A DNA stretch of 64,000 nucleotides from Combretum micranthum. Its lineage: Eukaryota; Streptophyta; Magnoliopsida; Myrtales; Combretaceae. The notes under the pieces were generated by a model, which saw only the letters and a list, made by a program, of their open reading frames with translations, made no database searches and had not been told where the DNA came from. Positions 23,541-36,349 of this stretch are shown piece after piece. The translations under genes were made by a program, and so were the position numbers. Positions within the stretch are counted from its first letter, which is position 1; every line of letters starts with the position of its first letter. Location: contig JAMXBD010002793.1 in the NCBI GenBank assembly GCA_024138025.1, positions 62,001 to 126,000 on the forward strand, given 5' to 3'.

Positions 23541-24718
23541 AACATGTGGCTTTACATGCCTTCGAAAATTAAAAAAATAAATAAACATAAAATAAAATTA
23601 AAAAAGGATGGATTCTTATTTGAATATTTATACAAGCATCTATCGTTGTCAAAATCATGATTTGTACTATCAATATAATACATAGAATTAGTAGAATCGT
23701 ACAAAATCATGCAAAATTGGTAAAATTATAATCATGTGGAATTATATCCCTAAATTCATAATTCTAGCACTTAAACATTTAGCAACCATTATTTTAATTA
23801 AAAAAAAACATATAAAATCATAAACTTGTGTCTTGCAATTTTGATCATTATGCAAGCATCAATACTTCAAGCTAAGAGTTATAAGAAAGGTAAGATCACC
23901 AATCATTTTTTCTCAAAGATAAGTTGGATTTAATGATTTAGATTACTTTAAGCATCATGGCATACCTAGATTTAACGTAACCATTCAAGAGCAGGAGCGT
24001 ACCAAATAACTAGTTTTAATCATTTCCTTTCTTTTTATCTCAATTGTATCTGAATTTTTTTACATGATGATTTTTGTCTATTTCGAAATAATTTTATAAT
24101 TTTCTTGTTGTAAGGTTCTATTGCTTGCTTGCTTATATCAACCTTTGTAAGTAAAGGTGTTACTTTCAAATAGAAAAATTTTATGGTCCAGTAAATAATT
24201 TTGACGGGATCAGTAATATATATATATACACCTTTAAATAATATAAATGTCGTTTAATCTTAGTTTTTAATTTTTATGGTACAATGTACTGATTTGGTTA
24301 GTTTATCACTATAAATGGATTGCTATCCTTAGTAGTTGAATCTTATACCTGTCGGCTAACTCAATTATCTTTCCTCCTTTCAATTTTAAATTCTTGTGTC
24401 ATTGGTACCAAAAATAAAAGAAAGTTAACTGTAACTGCTAGATAGTCTTTTGGCAAAACGAGAACGGCAGGACACCTCTTAGAAAGTAAAATTGTATCTA
24501 GAATAGTGGTAAATTCTCAATCTCACCTCTCTTAACATTTTAAATAATAATAATTGTAAAAAAAACTCACAATTATATTATATGGAGTATGGACCCTCTC
24601 TCTTTTTCTCTCTAATCTATACTATTTAAGCTTAAGCTTTGTCAAGGTTTCTATCTTTTCTTACTTCCTCAAAATATTCTAAAAAATATTGCAAAAAATC
24701 TATAGAGACAAGTGAAAT
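23541..24718. other. Intergenic, no gene seen
   Basis: AT-rich sequence with no open frame of note and no repeat ends that I could define. Confidence 0.4.
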
Positions 24719-24877
24719 CATTACAAGAAAACTGACCTTTAGAGGCAAAAATTCTACAATAAAAAATGGGTAAAACAAGCTACATTTCTATAATAGAAAT
24801 AGTGATAATGGTTTTTACGATGAAAATTTACGTTTAGAAATAAAATTTTTTATCTTTAAAGCACATTTTTTTTAGTG
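24719..24877. mobile_element. CACTA-type miniature element
   Basis: 159 bp. One end reads CATTACAAGAAAAC, one base from the common plant CACTA terminus CACTACAAGAAAA. The other end, inverted, is CACTAAAAAAAA. The 3-bp duplication AAT flanks it (24716-24718, 24878-24880), as expected for this superfamily. Confidence 0.75.
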
Positions 24878-25079
24878 AATTATATATAATCTAACTTCAA
24901 AAAAATTTAAGGTAAAATGATAAATTTTCAAATTTCTCTCTTATCCTCTCCTATCTGCACCACAAGCATTATCTCATTACCGAATTTATTTGAACTGGCT
25001 CTATTAATGTCAACTAACAATAGCCAATTTTATAATAGATTTATGTTCAATAGACCTTTAATTGTCAATTTCTAAATCC

Positions 25080-25183
25080 GCCAATCACCTCGTGGTCCAG
25101 TGGCATCTGCCCTGGTCTCTTGTATAAGAGGTCGCAAGTTTGATTCCCTCTTCTCCTGTTGTAATGATAAAAAAAAAAAAAAA
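25080..25183 (+). mobile_element. Very short tRNA-derived SINE
   Basis: 104 bp with an RNA polymerase III box A-like TGGTCCAGTGG (about 25093-25103) and a box B-like AGTTTGATTCC (about 25137-25147). It ends in an A-rich tail (about 25168-25183). The flanks are direct repeats of 17 bp with one mismatch (25063-25079 and 25184-25200), the mark of LINE-assisted target-primed insertion. The tRNA-like head takes up most of the element. Confidence 0.85.
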
Positions 25184-25269
25184 TGTCAATTTTTAAATCC
25201 AATTTACTACCAACTGTTATAGGTTAAATTTATATTGATATTAGTGTAAGCCAACATGGAAATTAGTGT

Positions 25270-25271
<2 letters not shown>

Positions 25272-25321
<50 letters not shown>
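25272..25321. repeat. (CT)25 microsatellite
   Basis: Uninterrupted CT dinucleotides. Confidence 0.98.
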
Positions 25322-25322
<1 letters not shown>

Positions 25323-25947
25323 AAAACCCTAGTGTCATGACCGCCTTCTCTTCTAAATCTATTTCCATTGTTTACCGTATTAATTCTACAGATTCATCAC
25401 TATTGATCGAAAGAGCCGGAGATCCCTCATTAACGATCTAAAGAACTGCAGATCTACTACCTTTAACATCGGATCTAGATTGTATTCCATTAATTTTCAT
25501 CATCGTTGATAATTTAAGCGGTTTAAAAAGCATGATGTAAGGACCTGACTTACCCTGCATTTAAAAATTCAAGCAAGCCAAATCCTCTAGCCACATATAA
25601 TACCTTAAGTAATATGCGCATACGCTTCCTTAAAGGGTTTTATTATGTTGAATATTTTTACTAGCCAATTTTAAATGCTTAAATCTTTTAATTGGTTTCT
25701 GGAGAACTAGATTTGGTAGCGGCAAAACAACTGTATAAAAATATTTCTAGCTTCTACTCATAAGAATAGAACAACTTTCATAAAAACAAAGCTTTTAAAG
25801 ATCATTACAAACATGGGCTTCACAAGGCCTATAAAGAAAAATACAAACTCTAAAAGATAAATCCATATCTTTGAACAAAACAAAACAAAATAAAAACAAA
25901 AACAAATAATCCATCAGCCTTACTTCACTTAACTCAACAACTCTTTC

Positions 25948-28790
25948 TGTCATGCCCCAAAGGACACCCTAAACGTAAGAGTCTACCACATGTTAAACAA
26001 GACTTAAGAATCATTACCACAGTCATTCAAAAGTCTTGTATTAGTATGCAAGGTGTTCCCTTATGACAATAGAATACATGAATAATTGGAGATAAATAGT
26101 TCAACCTGATAGGATAAGCATGAAAACATAAATCATAGATATCTCCAGATCGGTTACAAAGCATTAAGGGGTATTTCCCCTGCTACACAAGAGTTTAGGT
26201 ATCATCTTTTAGGTAAAGCCCAATCATTAAGGTTCACTACTAAAGACTATACAAAACTAATCATGAACTTCTAAGGAGATAACTCCTAGCTTCGCATTAC
26301 CTAATTTAGCCAGGTCCAAGGGTGCAGCCATATGTACGGGAACTGCATTAGAAAGAAACTGTGGGGGTATAAGCTACGCTAGCTTAGTGAGCTTTACTTC
26401 TAAAATTAAATACTCATTAAGCAATATATATCAGGCAAGTTATATTAACAACCATATGAAATGCATAAGCACGTGAGTATATAATACATAAGACTTTTGG
26501 GGAGTTTTATGTTGAATGGATTTACACCCTCCATTCAGGGTTAGGTGTTTCAGGCCCATACGACCATAGATTTCAATTTTTCTCATTTATATTGTGGTTG
26601 ATACAGGTGCCCACCCACACATAATTTTATAGTTGATACAAGTGCCTACACCACTATCATTTCAATTTCCGGCCATTACGCCAACATTTGAGTTTACAGG
26701 CCTCTCGTTGCCCAGCTATTATGCCTTCTTCCCACAAAGGTATAATAACCTATGCAATGTGACTCAACATATGATAAGCATGGTCAATTAGATTATAAGA
26801 TCATGGCATATTAATTAACAGTTTATGGGCGATCATAGATATTACAGACACTCTAATTCTACTATAAATCATACAGATATTTACAACCATTCCGTTTCGA
26901 TATTCTTATCATCGATTCACTCAATTACAATTCACATATACATTCAATTTTATCTTGCCCTAATTCTAATGCCATTATCATTACAAGTACACTCATAAGC
27001 ATATAATTTAAAGATAATGAACTCACTCAGCCCTGGTCTCTTGTCTCTAATGGTAGTGATCTAAAAACATGAATTCTCCCGATTCCAAAATCACCTAAAC
27101 GAAAGAAATACCCCTATGATTATTTCATAACATAACTAGTTCCAACTTTTCGAATAAAACTCTTTGAGTTCATAATTTCCTTGATAATTGGAAATTCCAA
27201 ATTAAAACGGCCATAACTCAGTCATTTTAACTCGGAATTTCACAAATAAGCTATCGATTTCTCTCTACTTTGAAAGATTTATCTATTTATGATGTTGTTA
27301 CTAAATTTTGAAAACATTTAGGTCTTGGAATGTTCGGATCAAATCTGATCAGTAACTAGAATTTGAAATTCCGAAGTTGTTTTGTGAAATTTGCATTATT
27401 TCTATCAAGTATATTATATGTACATGCAATATCTACAAATTATGATTATGAATGGCATGATATGAGCTATTTACATGTAAATTCTTAATATTTTTTATTA
27501 AAAAGAATTGTTTGGAAGACTTTACTTTGCAACATTTCAAGAACACTTGATTTGAAAAACTAGCTTTATTCCTTTGAAAATCATGCATATTTTTACTATG
27601 GTAAGGCCTTGATGACCTATATACCTAATACTTTCATTATCTTAATAAATTTCTTCATTCAAAAGTTGGAAAACAGATGTTTCAAGGTGAGTTTTACCTA
27701 GTGACGAATTTTGCACAATTTTTGGAAAAGAAAATATTGTTTGATCTTAGTTGGAAAACTTTTCCTTTGTTTTAAGTTTCTACTTTGATAAAACACATTT
27801 ACTCTTATAAAAATCAAGTCTTTATTATATCTATTCCCTAATACTTCTATTTTTCCATTAAAATACTCATTTTGACATTTGGAATTAGGTGTTTAAGTGG
27901 GGATCATTTTTAAATCCGAATTTTAGGAAATTGTTTTTGAGATTGTTTCTTGTGAAAAACTCATTTAATCTTTCTGAAATTAAGTCTTAATCAAACCTAC
28001 TCCCTAAGGCTTTCATTTTTTTAATAAAACTCTTGTTTTAGGGTTAGAAAATAGGTTTTTTCTTGACATTGCACCCTAGTTACGAATTTTAACATTTTTG
28101 TTGGTGTTGAAACATAGATCTAACTTAACCTTTATAACCTTCTTCTTGTTTTGAAAATTTCTCTTAATAAAACCAAGCTTATCTTATAAAAATCACTCAT
28201 TTATGATACTTATCACCTAAGCCCTTCATTTTACATGTAAAACCTTCATTTTGAAGTTGGAAAATATGTTTTCTAAATGGTTCTTTCTCAAGATCCGAAT
28301 TTTAAAAATCACTTTTTGATAGAAACAAAATAGATCTTGAGTTTTGATCAACACCTTCATTAAGACTTTCATGTAGCAAAACTTTCATGCTTGTAAAACA
28401 AATAGCTATGTTATTTTAACCACTCTAAAGAAGTAGATCTACTACACTACTCATGCTATGAATGTAAATGCATCATGAACAATATGCAGGTGAGAATAAT
28501 AATGAAAATATATGCACAAAATTTCTATATGAACAATATAACCATAATATAGCAAAATACTAGTATATCAACTTTAATAGCAAGATCTATACATTGTGAT
28601 GGCAAGAATATCATGTTTTAGTGTTTCCACATCCCTAGCATAAAGCTCATGGGGATTTTTGGTAGAACCACACATATATGATTTTGCCATTACATGTTTT
28701 TATAGTGGTAGGGTCAAGATCTATTATCTATTTATTGTTTTGGAGAAGGAAACTTGAAGAAAAAAAAAATTTGTGTACGTGTGTTTTTTT

Positions 28791-28832
<42 letters not shown>

Positions 28833-29612
28833 GGTGGTGTTCACACCAGTTTGAGAGGGGTAGGAGAGAGAGAAGCGTGTTGATTTGTTTTGTGTAATAA
28901 CTTTCAAATTTAATATGTAATTTAAGTAATAAAAGTTGTATTGGAAAAGAAAATGTAAGGAAGATAATGTCACAATGTAAGAATAGGTTGTAAGAATGGG
29001 TTGTAAGAATGTAAAAATAGGGTATGAGTAGTTGTACTTGGTGAATAGTGTAAAAGAAGTCAAAAAGTTGATTGGACAACTAAGTTACCGATAGTAATGA
29101 AAATACGATAAAAAGATTATAACTGTAACTTTTATAACCTAAAAAATTATATAACTGGTATATTTGAAAATATTATGAAATAATGAATCTAATGGTACTA
29201 ATATCATATCTTTGATATCCCGAGCCCTGGGACACGCTTTTCAAGGTTTGTATATGATTGGGCTCGAAATAAGCCAGAAATCCACTCATTTGATATTGTT
29301 AAGCATCCTTATATTAATACGAGTCAATCTACACTTCTCACTCATGTATCGACTTCTTGGTTTGAGATCACAGGATTTAAACTGCTAAGGCTTCCTGAGG
29401 TTTTGTTGACTTAGGATTTCCGGTTGACTTTATGATTTAGGGTTTTATTTGGCGCTAACTCGTTTCTATTCTTTCCCGGTTTCATTCTTGGCATTGCCGA
29501 ACATAGAGTTTCCAGGTCCGATTGGTCCAGAGGTATTCTTTTAGGGTTTCGGTTTCCGGTTTTAAGTTTTCTGAAATCGAACTCAGGTTTGCTAAGAAAA
29601 TAAGGATTTACA
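25948..29612 (+). mobile_element. Solo-LTR-like copy 1 of a long-LTR family
   Basis: 3665 bp beginning TGTCATGCCCCAAAGGA and ending TTTACA. Flanks CTTTC (25943-25947) and CTTTT (29613-29617) are a 5-bp duplication with one change. Removing it rejoins a host block that is continuous in the copy near 40730. It contains about four degenerate ~170-210-bp tandem units (27600-28320) and a T17G31 tract. No internal coding region was found, so it is read as a solo LTR left by recombination, probably Ty3/gypsy. Confidence 0.78.
28784..28831. repeat. T17-G31 homopolymer pair
   Basis: Seventeen T followed directly by thirty-one G, then GTGGTGGTG-like sequence. The related inverted copy has only a short C run at the matching place (about 30825-30835). 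Confidence 0.97.
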
Positions 29613-30191
29613 CTTTTCGCTTCATTCCATACCTGAGACAACATCATCATCAACATCACCACCATCTTCATCATCAAACCATCATCAACAACATTAAATC
29701 ATCATCATTACCAATCAACACCTATAAAGAGAGAATAATGAGTCGAAACCCAGTACACAGTAACACAAACACACATGAGATGCCATACGAGCTTAACTGA
29801 ATGCAATGCAACAACAACAATTTATTATCTTTAAATTAAAACGCAAAAAAATACTGGAGAACTCACACTCCAGAACAAGCCTTGGGGATCTAGGGGTCCT
29901 GAGTAACAATAGCTACTCAGGGGGTTGATATAAGCAGACCAGATACTTATATCTTCCATATTTAACTGAAAAAGAGAAAAATAGCCTCATCTAGGGTTCA
30001 CAGCCATTACACAACATACTATTGGTGGCCTAAGCACCTAATTACCGTACCCAGCTCCAAATAAGGTTGTAACTCTCCGGACTTGATTAAACGACACACG
30101 CACAAGTAACACTCATTAATTATTAAACCATCTCTAAGGTTTTAGTTCATTAGAAATGCATATCCTAACAAATAACAAACACATCACTGCA
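29613..30191 (-). repeat. Host LTR segment between nested copies 1 and 2
   Basis: Continues the host LTR interrupted at 25947. It matches 40730-40874 and 45909-46130 of the other host copy: CATCATCATC-rich block, AATAATGAGTCGAAACC, and GTTGATATAAGCAG. Confidence 0.75.
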
Positions 30192-33100
30192 TGTAAACCC
30201 CTAATTTTTAGGGTAATTTCAAGTTCAAACCTTAAACCGGGAAATCAACCAGAAACCTTAAGTCAACAAATCCCCAGGAAACACAAGCAGTTCAGATCCG
30301 ACAACTCTGTGTTCTTAAACCGAGAAGTCAAAATCTGAGCGAAGAGTATAAGTTGGTTCGTAATAATATTAGGATGCTTAAAAATATCAAATTAGTGAGT
30401 TTTCAACCTATTTCGAACCCGATCGAATACAAACTTTGAAAAGCATCTCCCGGGGCTCGAGATACTAAAAATATGTTATTAGTACCATTAGACCCGTAAT
30501 TTCATAAGATTTCCAAATATATCAATTATATAATTTTTCAGTTTATAAAAGTTACAGTTATAACTTTTTATCGTATTTTAATTACTACCGATAATTTAGT
30601 TGTCTAATCTACTTTTTGATTTCTAATTATACTATTCACACGTACAATCACTCATACCCTATTATTATATCCTTACAACCTATTCTTACAATATTACATC
30701 ATTTTCCTTACATTTACTTTTCCAATACTTTTATTACTTAAGTTACTTTTGAATTTTGAATTTTATTACACAAAAAAAAAAAGATAATAACACACATCTC
30801 TCTCCCTCTCTTGTTGAATCGGCACCCCCCTCCCCATGCTCTCTCTCAATTTATTTTATTTTTTTCTTTCTTTTATTCTACACAAACCCTAATCCACTTT
30901 TTACAAATACTCCTTTATATCTTTCACTTTGCATTTTCTCTCTTTTCTCTCTATAACAAACCCTTGCAATTTTTTTTCTCTTCCTCTCTTCTTCTCCATG
31001 TCGTGACACCCCATACACACACACACACACATTCACACATTTTTCTTCTTTAAGTTTTCTTATTCTAAACCATTAATAGGTAATAGATCTACACCCTAAC
31101 ACCATAAAACATGTCATAGCAAGATCATACATGTGTGGCTCCACCAAAAAAATCCCCATGAGCTTTATGCTAGGGATGTGGAAGCACTTAAAACATGATA
31201 TCTTTGCCATCACAATATTGTAGATCTTATGATTAAGTTGTTTTGCTATTACTTTGCTTCATTATTGCTTTATGTTGTTATTATTGATATTTTGTGCATG
31301 TATTCATCCATTAATCACATCTACTTAATATTGATGTTGCATTTGCATTTATGATTTGCATAATAAACTAGATCTAGTTGTTTTGAATACATAAATGCCT
31401 TAGATTTTTGTCTTATGTACATAAAGGATTTGTAGTAGCATAATAATAGTGGGAAGATGTTAGAAAGTCTAAGATCTATTTTAGTTTCAACAAAAATGGT
31501 TTTTGAAAATTCGGATCTAAAAAGATCCCTATTTAGAAAAGCTATTTTCCAACTTCAAAATGAGTATTTTACATTAAAAATGAAGGACTTAGGGAATAGG
31601 TATCATAAAGGAATGGTCTTGATGAGTAAAGCTTAGATCTACTAAGAGATATGTTCAAAACAAGAAAAGTTTACAAAAGTTATGTTAGCATTATGTTTCA
31701 ACCCTAACAACAAACTTAAAATTCGTAATAAGAAAAGCTTGATATGTGAACATCTATTTTTCAACCCCAAAACAAGAATTTTATTAAAGAAATACAAGCC
31801 TTAAGGAGTAGGTATGATTATGAATTAATTTTAGAAAGATTAAATGAGTTTTACATAAGAAACAATCTCAAATAAAAATTTCAAAATTCGGATTTAGAAA
31901 TGACCTCTATTTAAACACTTATTTCCAAATGCTAAAAGGAGGATTTTAATGGAAAAATAGAAGTCCTGGAATACATGTAATAAAGGTCTAATTTTGAGAA
32001 GTATAAGTAAAATTTATCAAGGTATAATCCTAAAACAAGGAAAGGTTTGAAATATAGATTAAACAATGTTCTCGTTCCTTAAAATTTGTAAAATTATTAA
32101 TTAGGTAAACCCCCTATTTAAATATCTATTTTCCAACTCCAAAATGAAGAATTTTATTAAAATAATGCAGGTGTTAGGTATATAGGTCATTAAGGTTGTG
32201 TTTTGATAAAAGCAAAGTATGATTTTGGAAGGAATAAAACTACTTTTCTTAAGTCTAGTAATTCCAAAAGTTGCAAAGCAAAAGTTTTCTAAAAGAATTA
32301 TTGATATCAAATATCATTAAGGATATATATATAGATAGCTTATCTCATGACATTCATGATAATAACTTGTAGGTATTGCATGTACATATAATACATTTGG
32401 AAGAAACAAAGCTAGGAAAATAGTGTCTTACACATCCCATGGAGTATTATCTAAGTACATGAGGAAATAGATTGATCAACACCCATGATCATGCATGATA
32501 TTGAGTTATATATGTATATAAAAGAGTCTTTTAAGATATAATGATAGCTAAGTATCTATCAAAGCTTGTGATTGATGCTTGGATTGAAATTAGAAATTGA
32601 TTTGTAAGTTGGGAATCTTGTGTAGCATTTTGTACCCTACTGTTCATGGACCAAACAACATTGTTTGATGGAAATAACTTTAGAAATAGATATCTTCATC
32701 GAATAGGTAGAAATCGGTATATTATATGCGAAATTTCGAATTAAAATGACCAAGTTATGACCGTTTTAAGTTATAATTTCCTCTTAGACGAATTTTGATA
32801 AACTTGTTAGAATAGAATTTATAAGTTTCATTCAAACTTCATAGAAATACTCATTAGAGTTATTTCTTTTGATTAGGAGACTTGGGAGATGAACTAAACC
32901 TTCCCGAAGATTATTACAATTAAGTGGATATTCGCGCCATGGCAAACAAGTTCACTTTCCTTAAATTACATGCTTATGATTGTGTTTGTAATGATAGTGG
33001 CATTAGAACTAGAGCAAGATAAAATTGGAGTGTGCGTGTGATTTCTGCTTGGTTGAATTGATGATAAGAATATCAAAATGGGAATTGTTATAATTATTTG

Positions 33101-34041
33101 TATGATTTAGTTGGAATTGAAGTGTCTGAAATATCTATGATCGCTTATAATTCACTTAAATAATATGCCATGATCTTATAACTAAATTGTCCATGCATAC
33201 CATATGTTGAGTCACATTACATTTGTTATTTGTGGAAAGAAGGCATAATAGCTAGGCAATGAATGGGCCTGAAAACTCGAATGTTGGCATGGAATGGCCT
33301 GAATTAAAATGGAAGTGAAGTAGGCACTTGAGTTAACTACAAAATTAGTGAGTGGGTGGGCACCTGAATCAACCACTATATGAATAAGAAAAATTGAAAT
33401 CTATGGTCGTATGAGCTTAAAACACCTAACTCCGAATGGAAGGCATAAATCCATTCAACATAGGACTCCCAGAAAGTCTTATGCATTTCATATGACTGTC
33501 TAATTAACTTGCTTGCCCTATTGTTTGATGAAGTATTTAATTTGGAAGTGAAACTTACTAAGCTCGTAAGCTTATACCTCTATAGTTTCCTGTTGCAGTA
33601 CAATTATTTATGGCTATCCCCGAGAGGCCACATTCCTCAGGTACAGCTTTTGGAATTTAAGGAGTTTTTTGAAAAAGTCAAGACCTAGATGTTAGGCATA
33701 GACTTCTAGATAAATCTCCTTAATCTTATATATATATATTATATATATATATATTGTTGTAAGAGACTTTTGCAGACCTAAGAACTCTTAATATTTTGAT
33801 GGGGGTATGCCCCTTAGATATTTGTAATAGATTAATCTTTGTTATAACTGTTATGATTTATATTCTTATCGCTATATATGTCTTCTTAAGCTATTTCAAT
33901 TCAAAGTAAGGTCCCCTACATAGTGAACGTAAGCTTTACACCCGGTATCTAAACTCACGAAATGACTAAGGCTGTCGTACTTGAGTTTAAATATCGAGTG
34001 TGGCGAATAGTCGCATACAGGGTACCCTTTGGGGCATGACA
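30192..34041 (-). mobile_element. Solo-LTR-like copy 2, inverted relative to copy 1
   Basis: 3850 bp. On the minus strand it starts TGTCATGCCCCAAAGGG at 34041 and ends near 30192 (TTTACA on the minus strand). Blocks pair in inverse order with copy 1: for example 31120-31220 with 28595-28700 (CATGAGCTTTATGCTAGGGATG) and 30350-30720 with 28920-29300. The flanks CTGCA and TTGTG do not form a clear target duplication, so the left edge is approximate. Confidence 0.7.
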
Positions 34042-34729
34042 TTGTGTACCTTTCATAAGATAAATCCAATTAGAAACTTAAAAGCCATCCCAAAAGATAA
34101 ATCAGATATCCACATCTGTTCAAGAATTAAACTCATATAAGCATTTAATTTAAACCTCTCTTTACATCAAACACACTTCAAAACTTATTTGATTAGACAC
34201 TAATTAGGAACCCTATCATAGCTACGAAAATCACCATACCAAGATACGGATGGTTCTCCATTATCTATCAAATTATTTCTTTTCTCTTTGTTTATAGTTT
34301 ATTCATTATAAAAACATTATCAAAACATTCATTTTCAATAATACTTATTTTCCAAGTAAGCATACGTTTGAAGCAACCCCATGTTATTTATGGTTTATCC
34401 TAACATATCATTCTAAGTTAATTATTAACTATTAAGTCTATTTTAATTCAATCTTAGCCAAATCGATTAGAGCCAATCATTTAATTCAATTACTATGTCA
34501 AGTTAATTAAAATTAATCAATCAATTCATTTTAGCTCATTGAAGTTTGTTTAGCCATGTTGAACTTAAGATTATTAACTAAGTTTATTTTATATCTAACT
34601 TCTATATTTAATCCAATTATTTATTAAATCTATAAAATTCACCAAACCCATTCTTAATTATATAAATTAACTAATATAACACATTAACTATCATTTTTTA
34701 TTTTACTTTATTTTATTTTATTCAAATTT

Positions 34730-35400
34730 TTAGGAAGAATACGGGTCGTGTTTCACCTCGTGTACATCACTAAGAAGAAACATGATGAGATACATTGCAT
34801 CATGTTTCCATAGTGCTTGTTTGCGTTTTGGAGATCAAAGAGAAGCACGATGTGATACCTTAAGCCGTGTTTCAATCGTACTTCTCCTTGAATTGAAAAA
34901 ATTGATAAACACTATGCACGAAACACCACTTGTTAAAACGATTCATGCTTTACTCGTATTTCATCAAAAACTAAGCACGAAATGGTCAAAGAAAAACACG
35001 GTTGGATGCGTATGGCTGTGTTCCCCTCATGTTTTTTGTTGAGGGTCTTATTTCAAGGGCTCGACGAGATACATGACCAAATACATGTTGCCGTATTCTA
35101 GCTGTGTTCCATTTAACATGTAAAATACACAAGAAACAAAAAGGAACACAGGGAGATAGGAGATGTCATGTTCTAGCCATGTTGTTCTTGAAATTTTCAT
35201 TTAAAATGAATCAAAGAGAAGCACGGTTAGATAAGTCAAGTTGTGTTTCATCCGTGTTTCTTCTTTGATGTGTTAAATTCAAAAGTTTTCAAGTAAAACA
35301 AGGAGCGTGACTTAATACAATCTTCCATGTTTCGCCTGTGCTCTTTGCTCTGTTTTACATTTTGAAAACTTCACTTATTTTACTACTTGATTTACATCAC
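34730..35400. repeat. Repetitive CGTGTTTC/AAGCACG region inside the host LTR
   Basis: Locally GC-richer sequence where short motifs such as GTGTTTC, AGCACG and CCATGTT recur many times with variable spacing. Similar motif clusters are common in untranslated parts of plant gypsy elements. An 86-codon open frame here (34782-35042) looks incidental. Confidence 0.5.
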
Positions 35401-36349
35401 TTTTCAGCATCTAACATCTTATAATCAACATATAAGATTAGAATTATCATTTACAATATCTATTTTCTTATTTTCATTTCATATTTCATCTCAATTCTAG
35501 TTCTAACATGCATGATCTCACTTGGGTTTTAGCCAATAACTTCATATATGTCAAGATTACATGTTTCATCTTAATTCATACTTGTAACTAACATCAATTC
35601 ATCATATACAATATAGAAAACAATCAAAATACAATAAAAATGACAACTTACTTGTTTAGTCATTTCTAAGCAACTTGATCTTCATTTCTTGTTGTTGAAG
35701 TTCCTCTAACTTAATTTCAAACTTCTATCTTCTTTCTAACATTGATTTCTCTTTTAATCTTCTTGAAATTGAGATTTGGAGTGATTAATTGAGATAAAGA
35801 GGAGAGAAAATAAAGAAGAAAAAAGAAGAAGAGGAATCGTATGAGAAAAGGAAAAACAAAAGAAGAAAAGAGAAAATGAAAGGATAAGAATAAACTTAAG
35901 ATATTTAAGGTAAGGGTATAGTAGGTTTAAATCGTTCAGGTCAATATCTTTAGTTTTAAAAGTACTTAGGAAATAAATTTAAAATTTATATATTACAAAA
36001 TTAAGAAATTAAAATAAGAACTTAATTTAGGAATTTAATTTAGATCAAATTGATATTCAATTTAAGCTTGGTTTAAGGACTAATATTTTTAGACAAACAG
36101 ATGATTTCAAAATTAATGGGGATTAAAGATATGAACTTTTAAGCTAAAGCTTAAGAATTTAGGAATCCATTAAATATTTAAATAATATGTTCAGAGGTTT
36201 AGGAATTCAAAATCTCAAATTTTGACTTAAATCTATTTACTAATTAATTACTTTAATTTATCTAATCATACTTCATTGTCTATTTTACTTGCATCATTTA
36301 AACTATATAATTCCAGTTTCTAACTTAGGTGAAGGTTTGAAATATTTCA

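Larger units (their letters stand above)
25536..36349 (-). mobile_element. 3' LTR of an old long-LTR retrotransposon, carrying two nested LTR insertions
   Basis: The + strand left end TGTAAGGACCTGACTTACCC (25536) has a diverged copy at 38510. Net of insertions (25948-29612 and 30192-34041) the LTR is about 3.3 kb. The right edge is placed at 36349: on the minus strand a GGGGAAGAA purine tract is followed by TGAAATATTTC. The shared block TTCACAAGGC(C/T)(C/T)ATAAAG...ACTTCACTTAACTCAACAACTC occurs here (25800-25947) and at 40600-40735, and continues after the insertions at 29620-29990 and 45909-46130. No genes. Confidence 0.7.

Noticed and set aside
25090..25150. Functional tRNA gene
   Set aside because: Box A and B are present, but the sequence has an A tail and 17-bp flanking duplications and does not close a good acceptor stem. 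It is a SINE head.
25256..25441. Open frame through the CT repeat
   Set aside because: The Leu-Ser run is only the microsatellite translated.
28728..29079. Minus-strand open frames with a run of prolines and lysines
   Set aside because: They come from the T17G31 tract read backwards. There is no domain and the sequence lies inside an LTR.
30811..31053. Hydrophobic plus-strand small proteins (also 30756-30956)
   Set aside because: Low-complexity T/C-rich LTR sequence gives runs of Phe, Leu and Ser. No conserved feature.
34782..35042. 86-residue plus-strand protein
   Set aside because: It falls in the repeated-motif patch of an LTR. Composition and repeats make it incidental.
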